DNA from: Flavobacteriales bacterium | GTDB taxonomy: Bacteria; Bacteroidota; Bacteroidia; Flavobacteriales_F; PHOS-HE28 | NCBI GenBank assembly: GCA_019638085.1 | Contig: JAHBUL010000011.1 | Location: forward strand, 62,001-126,000 | DNA length: 64,000 bases | Reading direction: 5' to 3' | Part shown: piece by piece, positions 1 through 8,804 of the stretch | How the letters are laid out: every line of letters begins with the position of its first letter | How positions within the stretch are numbered: the stretch's first letter is position 1 | Translations under genes and position numbers: made by a program | The notes under the pieces: model-generated | Seen by the model: the letters and a program-made list of their open reading frames with translations, nothing else | Told to the model about the DNA's origin: nothing | Database searches by the model: none

Positions 1-24
1 TCCACAAAAATCGGCGGAGACACC

Positions 25-714
25 ATGTCGACGAAATCAAACGAAGGTAAGGACCTGGATATCGGTGAGATCTACACCAAGAGTGAATTGTTCCTTGAAA
101 AGAACAAAACACCGGTCACCATTGCCGTGGTGGCAGTGCTGGTGATCGTCGGCGGCTTGCTGGGGTACAAGAAGTTCGTTTCTGAACCCCGCGCACAAGA
201 GGCGCAGGAAATGATCTGGAAGGCCCAGTATTATTTCGAGATCGACTCGTTGGACAAGGCGATGAACGGCGACGGCAACTACTTGGGCTTTGCGCAGGTA
301 GCCGACGATTACGGCTCCACTACCACGGGCAACCTGGCCAAATTCTACATGGCTGTGATCTTCCACCAGAAAGGAGATTACGAGAACGCCTTACAGTACT
401 ACAAGGAAGCGGACTTGGACGACAACGTGCTGCGGGTGATGGCCACGGGCAACCAAGGCGATGTGCTGGTGGAACTGCAACGGCCTGCTGAGGCCGCCAC
501 GCAATTCATGAAGGCAGCCGACATGGTCAAGAGCGATTACACCACGCCGATGTTCCTGATGAAGGCGGGCATCGTATACCAGCAGCAGAATGACTGGAAG
601 AACGCGGCAAAGTGCTTTGGGCGCGTTGCATCCGACTATCCGGGCTCACCCGATGCCAACACGGCGAAAAAGTACGCGGCCCGTGCGAAGACGATGGCCG
701 GCCAGCCTTCGTAA
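25..714 (+). CDS. Tetratricopeptide-repeat membrane protein (YfgM-like)
   Basis: A 229-residue protein with a short cytoplasmic N-terminus, one hydrophobic segment at about residues 31-47 and a periplasmic region built of TPR-like helix pairs. The clearest repeats are around residues 105-130 and 178-206 (FLMKAGIVYQQQNDWKNAAK). This architecture resembles YfgM/BamD-like scaffold proteins, which bind partner proteins in the envelope rather than catalyse a reaction. The stop codon overlaps the ribH start in TAATG, so the two genes are probably translated together. The ATG at 25 is the only start that keeps the charged N-terminus before the membrane segment. The partner is unknown. Confidence 0.8.
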   Translation: MSTKSNEGKDLDIGEIYTKSELFLEKNKTPVTIAVVAVLVIVGGLLGYKKFVSEPRAQEAQEMIWKAQYYFEIDSLDKAMNGDGNYLGFAQVADDYGSTTTGNLAKFYMAVIFHQKGDYENALQYYKEADLDDNVLRVMATGNQGDVLVELQRPAEAATQFMKAADMVKSDYTTPMFLMKAGIVYQQQNDWKNAAKCFGRVASDYPGSPDANTAKKYAARAKTMAGQPS

Positions 715-1202
715 TGGCCACCACCGACCTTTCGAATTATGATGCAGCCGGTGTCCCAAAGGGCACCGGTCTGCGTTTGGGGCTGGTGGTAAGTGCTTGG
801 AACCCGGAGATCACCGGGGCCATGCGCGATGGCGCGGTGGAGACCCTGCTCAAGCACGGTGTAGCCTTGAAGGACATTATTGAAGAGCAGGTACCCGGGA
901 GCTACGAACTGGCCCTTGGTGCTCAGCTCTTGCTGGATCATCGCCCGCTGGATGGCGTGATCTGCATTGGCAGCGTGGTACGCGGGGAAACCCCGCATTT
1001 TGACTTTGTCTGCCAAGCCACGGCACAAGGCATCATGGATGTGGGCCTGAAAACTGGCAAACCGGCAATTTTCTGTGTGCTCACGGACGACAACATCGAG
1101 CAAGCCCGGGCCCGCAGTGGTGGCATACACGGCAATAAGGGCGTGGAGGCAGCTGTGGCACTGCTCCGCATGGCGACGATGCGCCGGAGGCTTACAGATT
1201 AG
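714..1202 (+). CDS. ribH: 6,7-dimethyl-8-ribityllumazine synthase
   Basis: Lumazine synthase condenses 5-amino-6-ribitylaminouracil with 3,4-dihydroxy-2-butanone 4-phosphate, the step before riboflavin synthase. The 162-residue length is typical of the family. Visible hallmarks are the substrate-stacking Trp in SAWNPEIT (W29), the loop PGSYELALGA, the catalytic His in VRGETPHFDFVC (H95) and the C-terminal GNKGVEAAVALL. The ATG at 714 overlaps the upstream stop by one base. An in-frame start exists at 612 but would lie inside the upstream gene and add a non-conserved tail, so 714 is preferred. No other riboflavin gene is in the window. Confidence 0.95.
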   Translation: MATTDLSNYDAAGVPKGTGLRLGLVVSAWNPEITGAMRDGAVETLLKHGVALKDIIEEQVPGSYELALGAQLLLDHRPLDGVICIGSVVRGETPHFDFVCQATAQGIMDVGLKTGKPAIFCVLTDDNIEQARARSGGIHGNKGVEAAVALLRMATMRRRLTD

Positions 1203-1359
1203 GCCACAGTTGTCAGCTATCTCCTTCCACTCCTGCTGGTTACGGTTGTTGCCTCCTTCAACCTTGTGCCGGATCAGCGTTATCAGGTTTGGTCAAGAAC
1301 CTTTGTAACCAATTGGTTCCAGCTTCCGGATTTCCTGAGCGGTGGTCTCACTAACATTT

Positions 1360-1387
1360 GGCCCGGTGCTTCGTGAAGCACCGGGCC
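1360..1387. terminator. Hairpin between convergent genes
   Basis: A perfect 13-base inverted repeat, GGCCCGGTGCTTC paired with its complement across a two-base centre, lies between ribH (+) and the next gene (-). Neither side has a clear T-run, so termination in both directions is inferred from the stem strength and the convergent position. Confidence 0.6.
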
Positions 1388-1417
1388 GAACTTAGGTGGT
1401 TAGCAACTACGGCCAGC

Positions 1418-3007
1418 TCACTTAAAGCTGATCAAGCCAAAGCGATAATCCTTCTTTCTGCTTGCGTAAATGAACATCGTTTCATCCTTCAGCTGCACAC
1501 AGTCCTGGGGGCGAAGGATCACATCGCGGCGATCTGGAGTGAACAAGGCCTCGCGGGACACATTTCCAGCCTCATCGATGGTCGCCAGGATCACCAAGGC
1601 ATCCTTACCTTTCAACTCGAACTGCTTGATCTTATCGCCGGGCTTCAGGAAGAGATTCTCTCCTGTATCATTGAAAACGAGATAGATCCTGTTGTCCTTT
1701 ACCTCCACGGCGCAACCGCTGAAAACTCCGTTATCGTTGACACTATGTTGGCGCTTGGGCACTTTGGTAGCCCAATCGATATCCCCTTGTGGATCGATGT
1801 TCACCACCACCACATCGTTGTAATAATAATGGTAAGTGGTCGTGGTGACGGTTCCACCGTTCGGAGTGGAGCTGGTGGTGGTGACTACCCGCATGAAGTA
1901 CTGCTCCGCTATGAGAACTGCACCGCCGTCATCCCGATGAATGATATCGTGCAATACGAATTCAGGTAATTCCAACTCTTCGTCCTTCTTCTCTGCTTTC
2001 TTCTTTGCCTTCTTCGCTTCCTTTTCGGTCATGTATGAAGTGATGAAATCGTCGCTGAACGCCTTGAAGCTTTCATGGGAAATGGACTTCGTGGCGCGAT
2101 CAAGTCGAAGAAAGAAGGCCCCTCGGACACTGAAGCTGCCTTTATTCCCGAAGAGTCCCGCACAGATGATATCACCTTCATTTGCCATTGAAAGGGTCAT
2201 ATCCTGAAGGAACTTGTCCTGAATTGCGATGGCATGATCTTGCGGGGTGGGCGAATCACCGGTGTAGACCAGCAGATGGTATTCATAAGTGGATTTATTC
2301 GCGCGTTTCAGGGCCTTCCTTTCCTTCTTGTCCGCATATTTCACGCCCAATACAAGCACGCTTCCATCATTGTCCACACGTTGTGATTCCACCCTGTAAT
2401 CCACATCGGTAAAGGGCAATGCAAACTCCTGTGACCATTGGAGCTGCATATCCGCATCGTACACGTTCATGCTGGACCGCTCCACATCCTCCTTATCGAG
2501 AGGAGGTAACACTTGCACCAGCACCTTTGAACGGTCCGGTGATGAGGAGATGATGAATGCTCCGATATTGGATGATTTCTGGGCCGGTATGGTAGCGATC
2601 TTCTCAAACCGCTTCAACGGTTTGAAGCTGGCTTGATCGTAACTGCTCAAGTAGAGGGTGTTCTCATTCTCCTTCTTGTCATAATATCTGCAGAAGACCA
2701 ATATATCGGTCTTGGTGAGGATAATGGCTTTTATCGTCAGGTCCTTTTTGTCAAGCTCCAGATCCAACGGCTTTTGCCAGGCCACTTTCAGGCCATCCAT
2801 GCGCTGGACCAGCACGTCCTTCTTGCGATGCACGAGCATGAAGGTGGAATTGTCCACGTCATCGATCACATAGTCGAATTGACCGTTGTCATTAATGGTC
2901 ATGTCCGCTCCCCATTTCACATTAGCCATATCGGTCTTCTTCTGCGCGTGGACGGGCATTGAGACCAATACCGGAAAGGCCAAAAGGAGTAATATTCTTG
3001 GGTGCAT
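1418..3007 (-). CDS. Secreted protein of unknown function, probable beta-propeller
   Basis: A 529-residue protein with a clear Sec signal peptide ending near VHAQKK (about residue 22). The mature part is rich in short beta-type stretches alternating with polar turns, which suggests a propeller. There is a lysine/glutamate-rich insert near residues 330-350 and a Ser/Thr-rich stretch around 375-395. I see no catalytic motif, lipobox, T9SS sorting domain or named family. It has its own promoter-like sequence and is convergent with ribH. It may be periplasmic or outer-membrane associated, but this is inference. Confidence 0.75.
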   Translation of the reverse strand: MHPRILLLLAFPVLVSMPVHAQKKTDMANVKWGADMTINDNGQFDYVIDDVDNSTFMLVHRKKDVLVQRMDGLKVAWQKPLDLELDKKDLTIKAIILTKTDILVFCRYYDKKENENTLYLSSYDQASFKPLKRFEKIATIPAQKSSNIGAFIISSSPDRSKVLVQVLPPLDKEDVERSSMNVYDADMQLQWSQEFALPFTDVDYRVESQRVDNDGSVLVLGVKYADKKERKALKRANKSTYEYHLLVYTGDSPTPQDHAIAIQDKFLQDMTLSMANEGDIICAGLFGNKGSFSVRGAFFLRLDRATKSISHESFKAFSDDFITSYMTEKEAKKAKKKAEKKDEELELPEFVLHDIIHRDDGGAVLIAEQYFMRVVTTTSSTPNGGTVTTTTYHYYYNDVVVVNIDPQGDIDWATKVPKRQHSVNDNGVFSGCAVEVKDNRIYLVFNDTGENLFLKPGDKIKQFELKGKDALVILATIDEAGNVSREALFTPDRRDVILRPQDCVQLKDETMFIYASRKKDYRFGLISFK

Positions 3008-3035
3008 GGTGGGGTTGGATCTGGTTAAAAGGGAG

Positions 3036-3043
3036 CGAATATA
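3036..3043 (-). promoter_or_regulatory. Bacteroidota-type -7 element candidate
   Basis: TATATTCG on the minus strand matches TAnnTTTG at seven of eight positions. It lies about 29 bases upstream of the ATG at 3007. No convincing -33 element is visible. Confidence 0.35.
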
Positions 3044-3166
3044 GAAGAATCGGTTCCGGGCGATCGCTGATCTTCATCAATCCGACAAGATCACTTGCTG
3101 CCCGTCGGCCGCACAAAGCCATGGAAAGCAGAGGTCAACGGCGAAAAACAAATCACATGGAGGATG

Positions 3167-3823
3167 TCAAACTTCCGGCCCCAGATCGTAGATCTGGCGG
3201 ATCTCTTCCAGTTTACCAAGGAAGTCAAAGTTCAGGTCCACAAGTTCACCAGTGCGCATGTCGAACACCCAACCATGCACCGTCGGCGTTTTGTTGCGGA
3301 GGTAGGATTTTTGCAGCACGGCGGTCTTGATCACGTTGATGCACTGTTCTTCCACGTTCAGTTCCACCAGGCGGCGGTAGCGTTGGGGTTCGTCGGTGAT
3401 GGCATCCAGTTCTGCGCGGTGCAAGCGGTATACATCCCGGATCTGCCGCAACCAGGGGTTGATCAACCCGAGGTCCTTGGCCTCCATGGCAGCTTTCACG
3501 CCACCACAGCCGTAATGTCCGCATATCACTACACGCTTCACCTTCAACGCACCTATTGCATACTCGATCACGCTAAGCGCATTGAGGTCGGCACTGCCCA
3601 CCACATTGGCGATGTTCCTGTGGACGAAGACCTCTCCCGGTCCTGCTCCCATCAATTCCTCTGCGGTAGCGCGACTATCACTACACCCGATGTATAGGAT
3701 CTCGGGGCTTTGCCCTTCGGCCAATTGACTGAAGTAATCCTTGTTCAGGGATTTCTTGGCCGCGATCCATTTGCGGTTGTTCTCGAACACTCGCTTGTAA
3801 AATGCATCTCCGTTCCCCGCCAT
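3167..3823 (-). CDS. Beta-class carbonic anhydrase
   Basis: Interconverts CO2 and bicarbonate in the cytoplasm. The zinc ligands are visible as C47 in CSDSR, and H103 and C106 in CGHYGCGG; the Asp49-Arg51 dyad is intact. The length (218) fits a bacterial beta-carbonic anhydrase. HRNIANVV follows the first motif as expected. It is transcribed alone or with folD, which lies 87 bases upstream in the same orientation. A GATATTTG sequence (seven of eight to TAnnTTTG) lies in that gap. Confidence 0.95.
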   Translation of the reverse strand: MAGNGDAFYKRVFENNRKWIAAKKSLNKDYFSQLAEGQSPEILYIGCSDSRATAEELMGAGPGEVFVHRNIANVVGSADLNALSVIEYAIGALKVKRVVICGHYGCGGVKAAMEAKDLGLINPWLRQIRDVYRLHRAELDAITDEPQRYRRLVELNVEEQCINVIKTAVLQKSYLRNKTPTVHGWVFDMRTGELVDLNFDFLGKLEEIRQIYDLGPEV

Positions 3824-3910
3824 GGTCGTTCTCTATGTTAAAATGCGCTGTTCCTAAAGCCCAAATATCGGAAAGCAGGCTGGACTTCATTGAATCCTGT
3901 ACGTAACTGC

Positions 3911-4801
3911 TCACGAGGTGGCTGCCTTCAACGTATTGAGCAAAAGGCTCGTCACGGTCATCGGTCCCACTCCCCCAGGCACAGGCGTGATCCAAGCGCA
4001 CTTGGAGGCCACTTCGTCGAAGTTCACATCGCCTGAGATCCGATACCCCCGCTTCCGCGAAGCATCTTCTACCCGATGAATGCCCACATCCACTACCACC
4101 GCGCCTTCCTTCACCATATCCGCAGTAATGAAGCCGGCCTTGCCGATGGCAACAATGAGAATGTCCGCTTGGCGTGTGATGTACGGTAGGTTCTTAGTAC
4201 GGCTATGGGTAATGGTAACCGTGCAGTTCCCCGGGTAGGTGTTACGACTCATCAGGATGCTCATGGGCGTACCCACGATGTTGCTTCGCCCCACCACCAC
4301 GCAATGTTTGCCTTCGGTGGGGATCTCGTAATACTTCAGCAGTTCCATGATACCGTTCGGCGTGGCGGGCAAATACCCTGGAAGTCCCAACATCATCCGG
4401 CCCAAATTCTGCGGATGGAAGCCATCCACGTCCTTGGAAGGGTCGATGGCCAACGTTACGCGCTCCTCGTCGATGTGCTCGGGCAAAGGCAGCTGCACGA
4501 TGAAGCCGTCAACAGCCGGGTCCTCATTCAGCTCGGCCACCACTTTCAGCAGCTCGGCCTCCGTGGTATCAGCTGATCTCCGGAGCAAGGTGCTGCGAAA
4601 ACCTACCTCCTCACAGGCCTTCACCTTGCTTCCTACATAGGTTTGGCTGGCGGCATCCTCGCCCACCAGCACGGCAACAAGGTGCGGCGCACTTCCACGG
4701 TCCTTCAGCACTTCCTGGGTTTTAATTGCGATCTGCGCACGGAGTGCTTTTCCGCATTCAATACCGTCGAGCGAACGGTAGGTGGAGGTTGTATCGGACA
4801 T
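3911..4801 (-). CDS. folD: Bifunctional methylenetetrahydrofolate dehydrogenase/cyclohydrolase
   Basis: FolD converts 5,10-methylene-THF to 10-formyl-THF, supplying one-carbon units for purines and initiator tRNA. The catalytic Tyr55 and Lys59 lie in SQTYVGSKVKACE. The signatures VDGFIVQLPLP, KDVDGFHP, VVVGRSNIVGTP and the C-terminal TPVPGGVGPMT are all present. The 296-residue length is normal. The gene precedes the carbonic anhydrase on the same strand. Confidence 0.97.
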   Translation of the reverse strand: MSDTTSTYRSLDGIECGKALRAQIAIKTQEVLKDRGSAPHLVAVLVGEDAASQTYVGSKVKACEEVGFRSTLLRRSADTTEAELLKVVAELNEDPAVDGFIVQLPLPEHIDEERVTLAIDPSKDVDGFHPQNLGRMMLGLPGYLPATPNGIMELLKYYEIPTEGKHCVVVGRSNIVGTPMSILMSRNTYPGNCTVTITHSRTKNLPYITRQADILIVAIGKAGFITADMVKEGAVVVDVGIHRVEDASRKRGYRISGDVNFDEVASKCAWITPVPGGVGPMTVTSLLLNTLKAATS

Positions 4802-4808
4802 GGTGTGC

Positions 4809-4816
4809 CGAAACTA
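4809..4816 (-). promoter_or_regulatory. -7 element candidate for folD
   Basis: TAGTTTCG on the minus strand matches TAnnTTTG at seven of eight positions and sits 8 bases before the folD ATG. A transcript from it would be nearly leaderless. Confidence 0.3.
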
Positions 4817-4862
4817 CTTCTTTATCCAGAATTCGGCAGCGATCACGCAGTGCTTGCACCAC

Positions 4863-6409
4863 TCATCTTCCAACAATGAGGATGCTCTGCACCTGTACTC
4901 CCAAGGGTGAGATCACCCTCAGATAGTGATCCCCGAGCGCAACACTGCTCGGGTCGACCATCAGTTGGCTGGTGCCCTCTGCCGTGATCGCCTTGGTCAA
5001 GAGCACATGTCCCGCTCCGTCCATCAACTCCACGCGGGCGGGGACGGGAATGGGCGTTGCAAAGGGCACGGTGAACGGTCCAACGGTGGGGTTGGGATAA
5101 ACGAGCGGTAATAGGTCAATAAAGGAAACGGAATGGACCGGCACCGCATCCGAGATGGTGGTCTCACCGTTGATGTCCGTTTGCCGCAAGTGGTAATAGC
5201 TCAACCCCGGTAGGGCTTCCTGGTCCGTAGCCTCATAGCTCAACTGGAATGAACTGTTGCCAGCACCTGGAACGGTAATGATGGAAGACCAGTTCGCGAG
5301 ATCCCCGGAGCGCTCCACGGTGAAGTATGCATTGTCCTGCTCGCTTGCTGTGGCCCATGTCAACTCCACGGTGCCTGGAGCAATTGGCGTCGCATTGAAG
5401 GAGATCAGCTCGATCGGTAAAGGAGTGGCTGCGGAATTGACGGTCCCTAATGAGAAGCGCACGTTGTTCTTGATGGCCGTGATCCCGGAAAACTGATACT
5501 GGCCGGCCCCCATGGACACGGCACCGCCGATCGCTACTTCATCGGCAAAGGAGCCATCGTTGTTGGAGTCGACCAAGAGGCGTAGATCGCTGGCCGTAAC
5601 GCTGCCGAGTCCGGTAAGGTCGAAGGTCATATCGATCGCTCCCACATCCACTGCCGCTCCGGACAGGTTCACTTCGTTCACGCGCCATGTCCTTGCCAAA
5701 CGCTCCTGCACACCGGCGGGCCGGACACCTGCCCCCCAATAACCCAAGGTACCGTTGTCGTGACCCCAAATGAGGAATTCATTGTTGCCCAAGTTGGAAG
5801 GTGCCGAGACCTGCACGATCCCGCTTCCTCGGGAGGAGGTCTGCATACTGGAAGCTGATATACGCCCGATACCCGCCACCTCGTGGTCATAATTCCCATT
5901 GGCGGGGTCGTCCTGTACATAGATGTCATCCGCGCCTAGCGTGATGCCATACTTGGCAGCGAGGTAGTTGGCCATGATCACCTGTTGGGCTGAATTGAGC
6001 GCCGTGGTATAGCCGATCACCTCGGCGATGTCGCCATCCCAGCCTTCGGCTCCCGCCTGCACACCAATGGACATGTCCCATTGAGGCCAGTGGCGGCCAT
6101 TCGGGTCCCACTTGCTGCCGTGAAGCGGACTACCGGCAGACCGTTCACCACTCCCGGAACGAATTTCGGGCGGTTGGCCAATGTGGGTTGCTGGGCATGG
6201 CCGGTATTGCCGGAGCTGTTGTTCCACTGCTGCACCGCGTCGCCACTGGTCGCGAGCGTAGTCCCTGCATTTTTGTACACACCGGATTCTGCGCTCAGCC
6301 AAATGACGTTGTTGGCACTTGAACCGATCCCTCCGGGACCTGTTTGCGCTATCGCATTCGCGGCCCAAACCGTGATCACTGACCATAACAGGCGCATCGT
6401 TCGCTCCAT
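4863..6409 (-). pseudogene. T9SS type A cargo with LamG-like N-terminus, frameshifted
   Basis: The protein is split between two frames. From 6409 the first frame gives a signal peptide (ending near ANAIAQ) and the start of a LamG/concanavalin-like domain (NNVIWLSAESGVYKN, then VNGLPVVRFTAASGTRM) to about position 6076. The next frame then picks up the end of the same domain (SIGVQAGAEGWDGDIAEVIG) and runs to 4863. It carries a conserved Bacteroidota beta-domain (HEVAGIGR) and a C-terminal T9SS type A sorting domain starting at YPNPTVGPF and ending SILIVGR. The middle of the LamG domain seems missing at the junction, so a deletion rather than a one-base slip is likely. A sequencing or assembly error is not excluded. 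Confidence 0.7.
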
Positions 6410-6483
6410 TTTGGAAGGTTGGAACGATGAACCATGAAAAAGGTTGAACCGTCGATGAAAAAACAGGCTCCGTCGATGATAAC

Positions 6484-6912
6484 CTACTTCACCGCATGCT
6501 TCAGAAGGAACTCACGGGCATCCAGCACTTCCATCTCCGAGAAATAGAAATCTTTCTTGTCATAGGTCACGATGCAAGTGCACTTGGCATCAACAGCGGA
6601 ATAGTACTCAAGTCCATCCTCGAGATCGTGTATTTTCTTGTTCGCGATGGTCCGCTTGGCTGAAGACCCATCCACGTGGGTGACCTTCAACTTCTCCAAC
6701 ATGATCCCGATCTTCTTCTTGGCCACCTGTTTGCCGCTCTTCTTGCCTGCTAAGTGGCCTGCAATGGCCAAGCATAGCGGCGAGGTGTATACCTCAAACC
6801 GCTTGTCATCCGCCAAGCTTAATACGCGGGCACACACCGTAAATTTCGGATACTCATTACAGAGCACGGTAACGAGGACATTGGCATCCAGGAAAATGCG
6901 TTTGGCCGACAT
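6484..6912 (-). CDS. PIN-domain protein, probable VapC-type RNase toxin
   Basis: PIN-fold nucleases cleave RNA with a cluster of acidic residues holding Mg or Mn. Here the first Asp is D9 in FLDANVLV, E98/D99 lie in HDLEDGLEYYSA, and the last motif is TYDKKDF with D118 and D121. The length (142) fits a toxin of this family. A short open frame with no ATG start ends 9 bases upstream and is the only antitoxin candidate. If that frame is not translated, this is an orphan PIN protein. Confidence 0.85.
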   Translation of the reverse strand: MSAKRIFLDANVLVTVLCNEYPKFTVCARVLSLADDKRFEVYTSPLCLAIAGHLAGKKSGKQVAKKKIGIMLEKLKVTHVDGSSAKRTIANKKIHDLEDGLEYYSAVDAKCTCIVTYDKKDFYFSEMEVLDAREFLLKHAVK

Positions 6913-6921
6913 GCTTGGAAC

Positions 6922-7056
6922 CTATCGCCCCTTCCGGCTTTCCAGATAGTCCTTCTTCACGCTCTTCGCGCTGTTCTTGCGGACATACTGCACTTCCCCT
7001 TCACTGACCAAGCATTGGTTGCGAAACGATATTCCATGGTGCTCCGGCAACTTCAC
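6922..7056 (-). CDS. Candidate short partner of the PIN protein, start uncertain
   Basis: On the minus strand a stop-free frame runs from the end of ffh to a TAG at 6922, 9 bases before the PIN start. It has no in-frame ATG; the coordinates use a GTG at 7056, giving 44 residues. The last 30 codons look coding: they favour G or C at the third position and read EGEVQYVRKNSAKSV followed by KKDYLESRKGR. The basic, helix-forming C-terminus would suit an antitoxin tail. It may instead be the remnant of a longer gene. I do not recognise the family. Confidence 0.35.
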   Translation of the reverse strand: MKLPEHHGISFRNQCLVSEGEVQYVRKNSAKSVKKDYLESRKGR

Positions 7057-7146
7057 CCGCTGAATCACTGCTTGGTCCCCGGTCTGGACTTCGGCTTGAC
7101 GGACCTTGGGAGTTGCGTGCAGCGTTCGGGCGACAAATTTGCCGCC

Positions 7147-8487
7147 CTATCGCCGCATGCCCTGCGCCTGTTGCATCCGCTGCATCATCGCTTGCATCTT
7201 GCTCTTGTCGCCCATCATCTTCATCATTTTGCGGGTCTCATCGAACTGCTTCATCAGCTTGTTCACCTCGGCCACGTTGGTGCCGCTGCCCGCCGCGATG
7301 CGCTGTCGGCGACTGCCGTTGATCACGCTGGGGGTGCTGCGTTCCATGGGTGTCATGCTGCGGATGATAGCCTCGATACCCTTGAAGGCATCGTCCGGGA
7401 TGTCCAGGTTCTTCATGGCCTTGCCCACGCCGGGGATCATGCCCATGAGGTCCTTCATGTTGCCCATTTTCTTGATCTGCTGGATCTGCTCCAGGAAATC
7501 GTCGAAGCCGAACTGGTCCTTGGCGATCTTCTTCTGCAGCGCCCGGGCCTGCTTCTCGTCGAACTGCTCCTGTGCACGTTCCACCAGCGAAACCACGTCG
7601 CCCATGCCAAGGATGCGACCGGCCATGCGGTCCGGGTGGAACTCGTCCAGCGCCTCCATCTTCTCGCCTGTGCCGATGAACTTGATCGGTTTGTCCACCA
7701 CACTGCGGATGGTGAGCGCGGCACCACCTCGGGTATCGCCGTCCAACTTGGTGAGCACTACGCCATCGATGTCCAACCGATCATTGAACGCCTTGGCCGT
7801 ATTCACCGCATCCTGGCCGGTCATGGCATCCACCACGAACAGGGTTTCCTGCGGATCGATCGCCTTCTTGATCGCGGCGATCTCGTCCATCATCTTCTCA
7901 TCGATCGCCAAGCGGCCGGCGGTATCGATGATGACGGCGGTGAAGCCATGCTGCTTTGCATGTGCGATGGCATTCTTCGCGATGCTCACTGGATCCGTGT
8001 TACCGCGCTCGCTGTAGACATCGACCTCCAGCTGTTTTCCCAGTGTTTCCAACTGGTCTATGGCGGCTGGGCGGTACACGTCCGCGGCCGTGAGCAGCAC
8101 GCGCTTCCCCTTTTTGCGGATGTAGTTGGCCAGCTTTCCGCTGAAGGTGGTCTTACCCGAACCCTGCAGGCCGCTCATCAGGATCACCGTAGGGTTGCCT
8201 CCCATATTGATGCCGGCGTTCTTGCCGCCCATCAATTCGGCGAGTTCGTCGTTGGTGATCTTGGTGAGCAGCTGCCCCGGGCTCACAGCCGTCAGCACAT
8301 TCTGCCCCAGCGCCTTGGCCTTCACACGATCGGTGAATTCCTTGGCGGTCTTGAAGTTCACGTCGGCATCCAGCAAGGCACGCCGCACCTCCTTCATGGT
8401 CTCGGCCACATTGATCTCCGTGATCTGGCCTTGGCCCTTGAGTACTTTGAATGCTCTCTCGAGCTTGTCACTTAAATTCTCGAACAT
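7147..8487 (-). CDS. ffh: Signal recognition particle protein Ffh
   Basis: The SRP GTPase that targets nascent membrane proteins, bound to 4.5S RNA. Domains in order: N-terminal helical bundle (residues 1-90), GTPase with P-loop GLQGSGKTT at 106-114, the DTAGRL and TKLDGDTRGG motifs, and a methionine-rich M domain from about 300 to 446 (MKDLMGMIPG, SRRQRIAAGSGT). The length of 446 is normal. It is divergent from the large adhesin. A TACCTTCG element lies about 50 bases upstream. Confidence 0.98.
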   Translation of the reverse strand: MFENLSDKLERAFKVLKGQGQITEINVAETMKEVRRALLDADVNFKTAKEFTDRVKAKALGQNVLTAVSPGQLLTKITNDELAELMGGKNAGINMGGNPTVILMSGLQGSGKTTFSGKLANYIRKKGKRVLLTAADVYRPAAIDQLETLGKQLEVDVYSERGNTDPVSIAKNAIAHAKQHGFTAVIIDTAGRLAIDEKMMDEIAAIKKAIDPQETLFVVDAMTGQDAVNTAKAFNDRLDIDGVVLTKLDGDTRGGAALTIRSVVDKPIKFIGTGEKMEALDEFHPDRMAGRILGMGDVVSLVERAQEQFDEKQARALQKKIAKDQFGFDDFLEQIQQIKKMGNMKDLMGMIPGVGKAMKNLDIPDDAFKGIEAIIRSMTPMERSTPSVINGSRRQRIAAGSGTNVAEVNKLMKQFDETRKMMKMMGDKSKMQAMMQRMQQAQGMRR

Positions 8488-8804
8488 CGAAATTGATTGG
8501 GTTACGCCTATGCCAAGGCTTCGGCGAACAAGGTTGCGAAGGTAAACCAGGCTGCCTCATCACCTTTTCGTCCCCTCTACATATCGGATACCCGCAGACG
8601 GAACGGAGCACATGCGAGGAATGCACGAATAGGCGCAATTGTGTATTAGCCCAGAACTGGAACATGGCTGCGGCGTGAATGCGTCTCGTCGCGACTTTGG
8701 ATGCGGACAGCACTACGCGGCGCGTCCGCTGGGCGGTCACTGTGGGCACCGTGGCCGTAACCTTCCATCATGTGCAGCGTAGAATTCTTCCAAGCTCCTC
8801 CTGC
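8488..8804. other. Divergent intergenic region between ffh and the adhesin
   Basis: This 317-base gap holds the ffh promoter candidate at 8537-8544. I see no convincing gene or repeat in it. The adhesin frame remains open back to 8679, but that extension encodes an Arg/Val-rich stretch without the features of a signal peptide, so I treat it as untranslated. Confidence 0.5.
8537..8544 (-). promoter_or_regulatory. -7 element candidate for ffh
   Basis: TACCTTCG on the minus strand, one mismatch to TAnnTTTG, about 50 bases upstream of the ffh start. Confidence 0.4.

Noticed and set aside
7015-8475. Long plus-strand open frame of 486 codons opposite ffh
   Set aside because: It is antisense to a certain gene, His/Leu-rich with no domain, and arises from the codon bias of ffh.
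8679-8804. Upstream extension of the first adhesin
   Set aside because: The extra 42 residues push the signal peptide inside the protein; the ATG at 8805 is more plausible.
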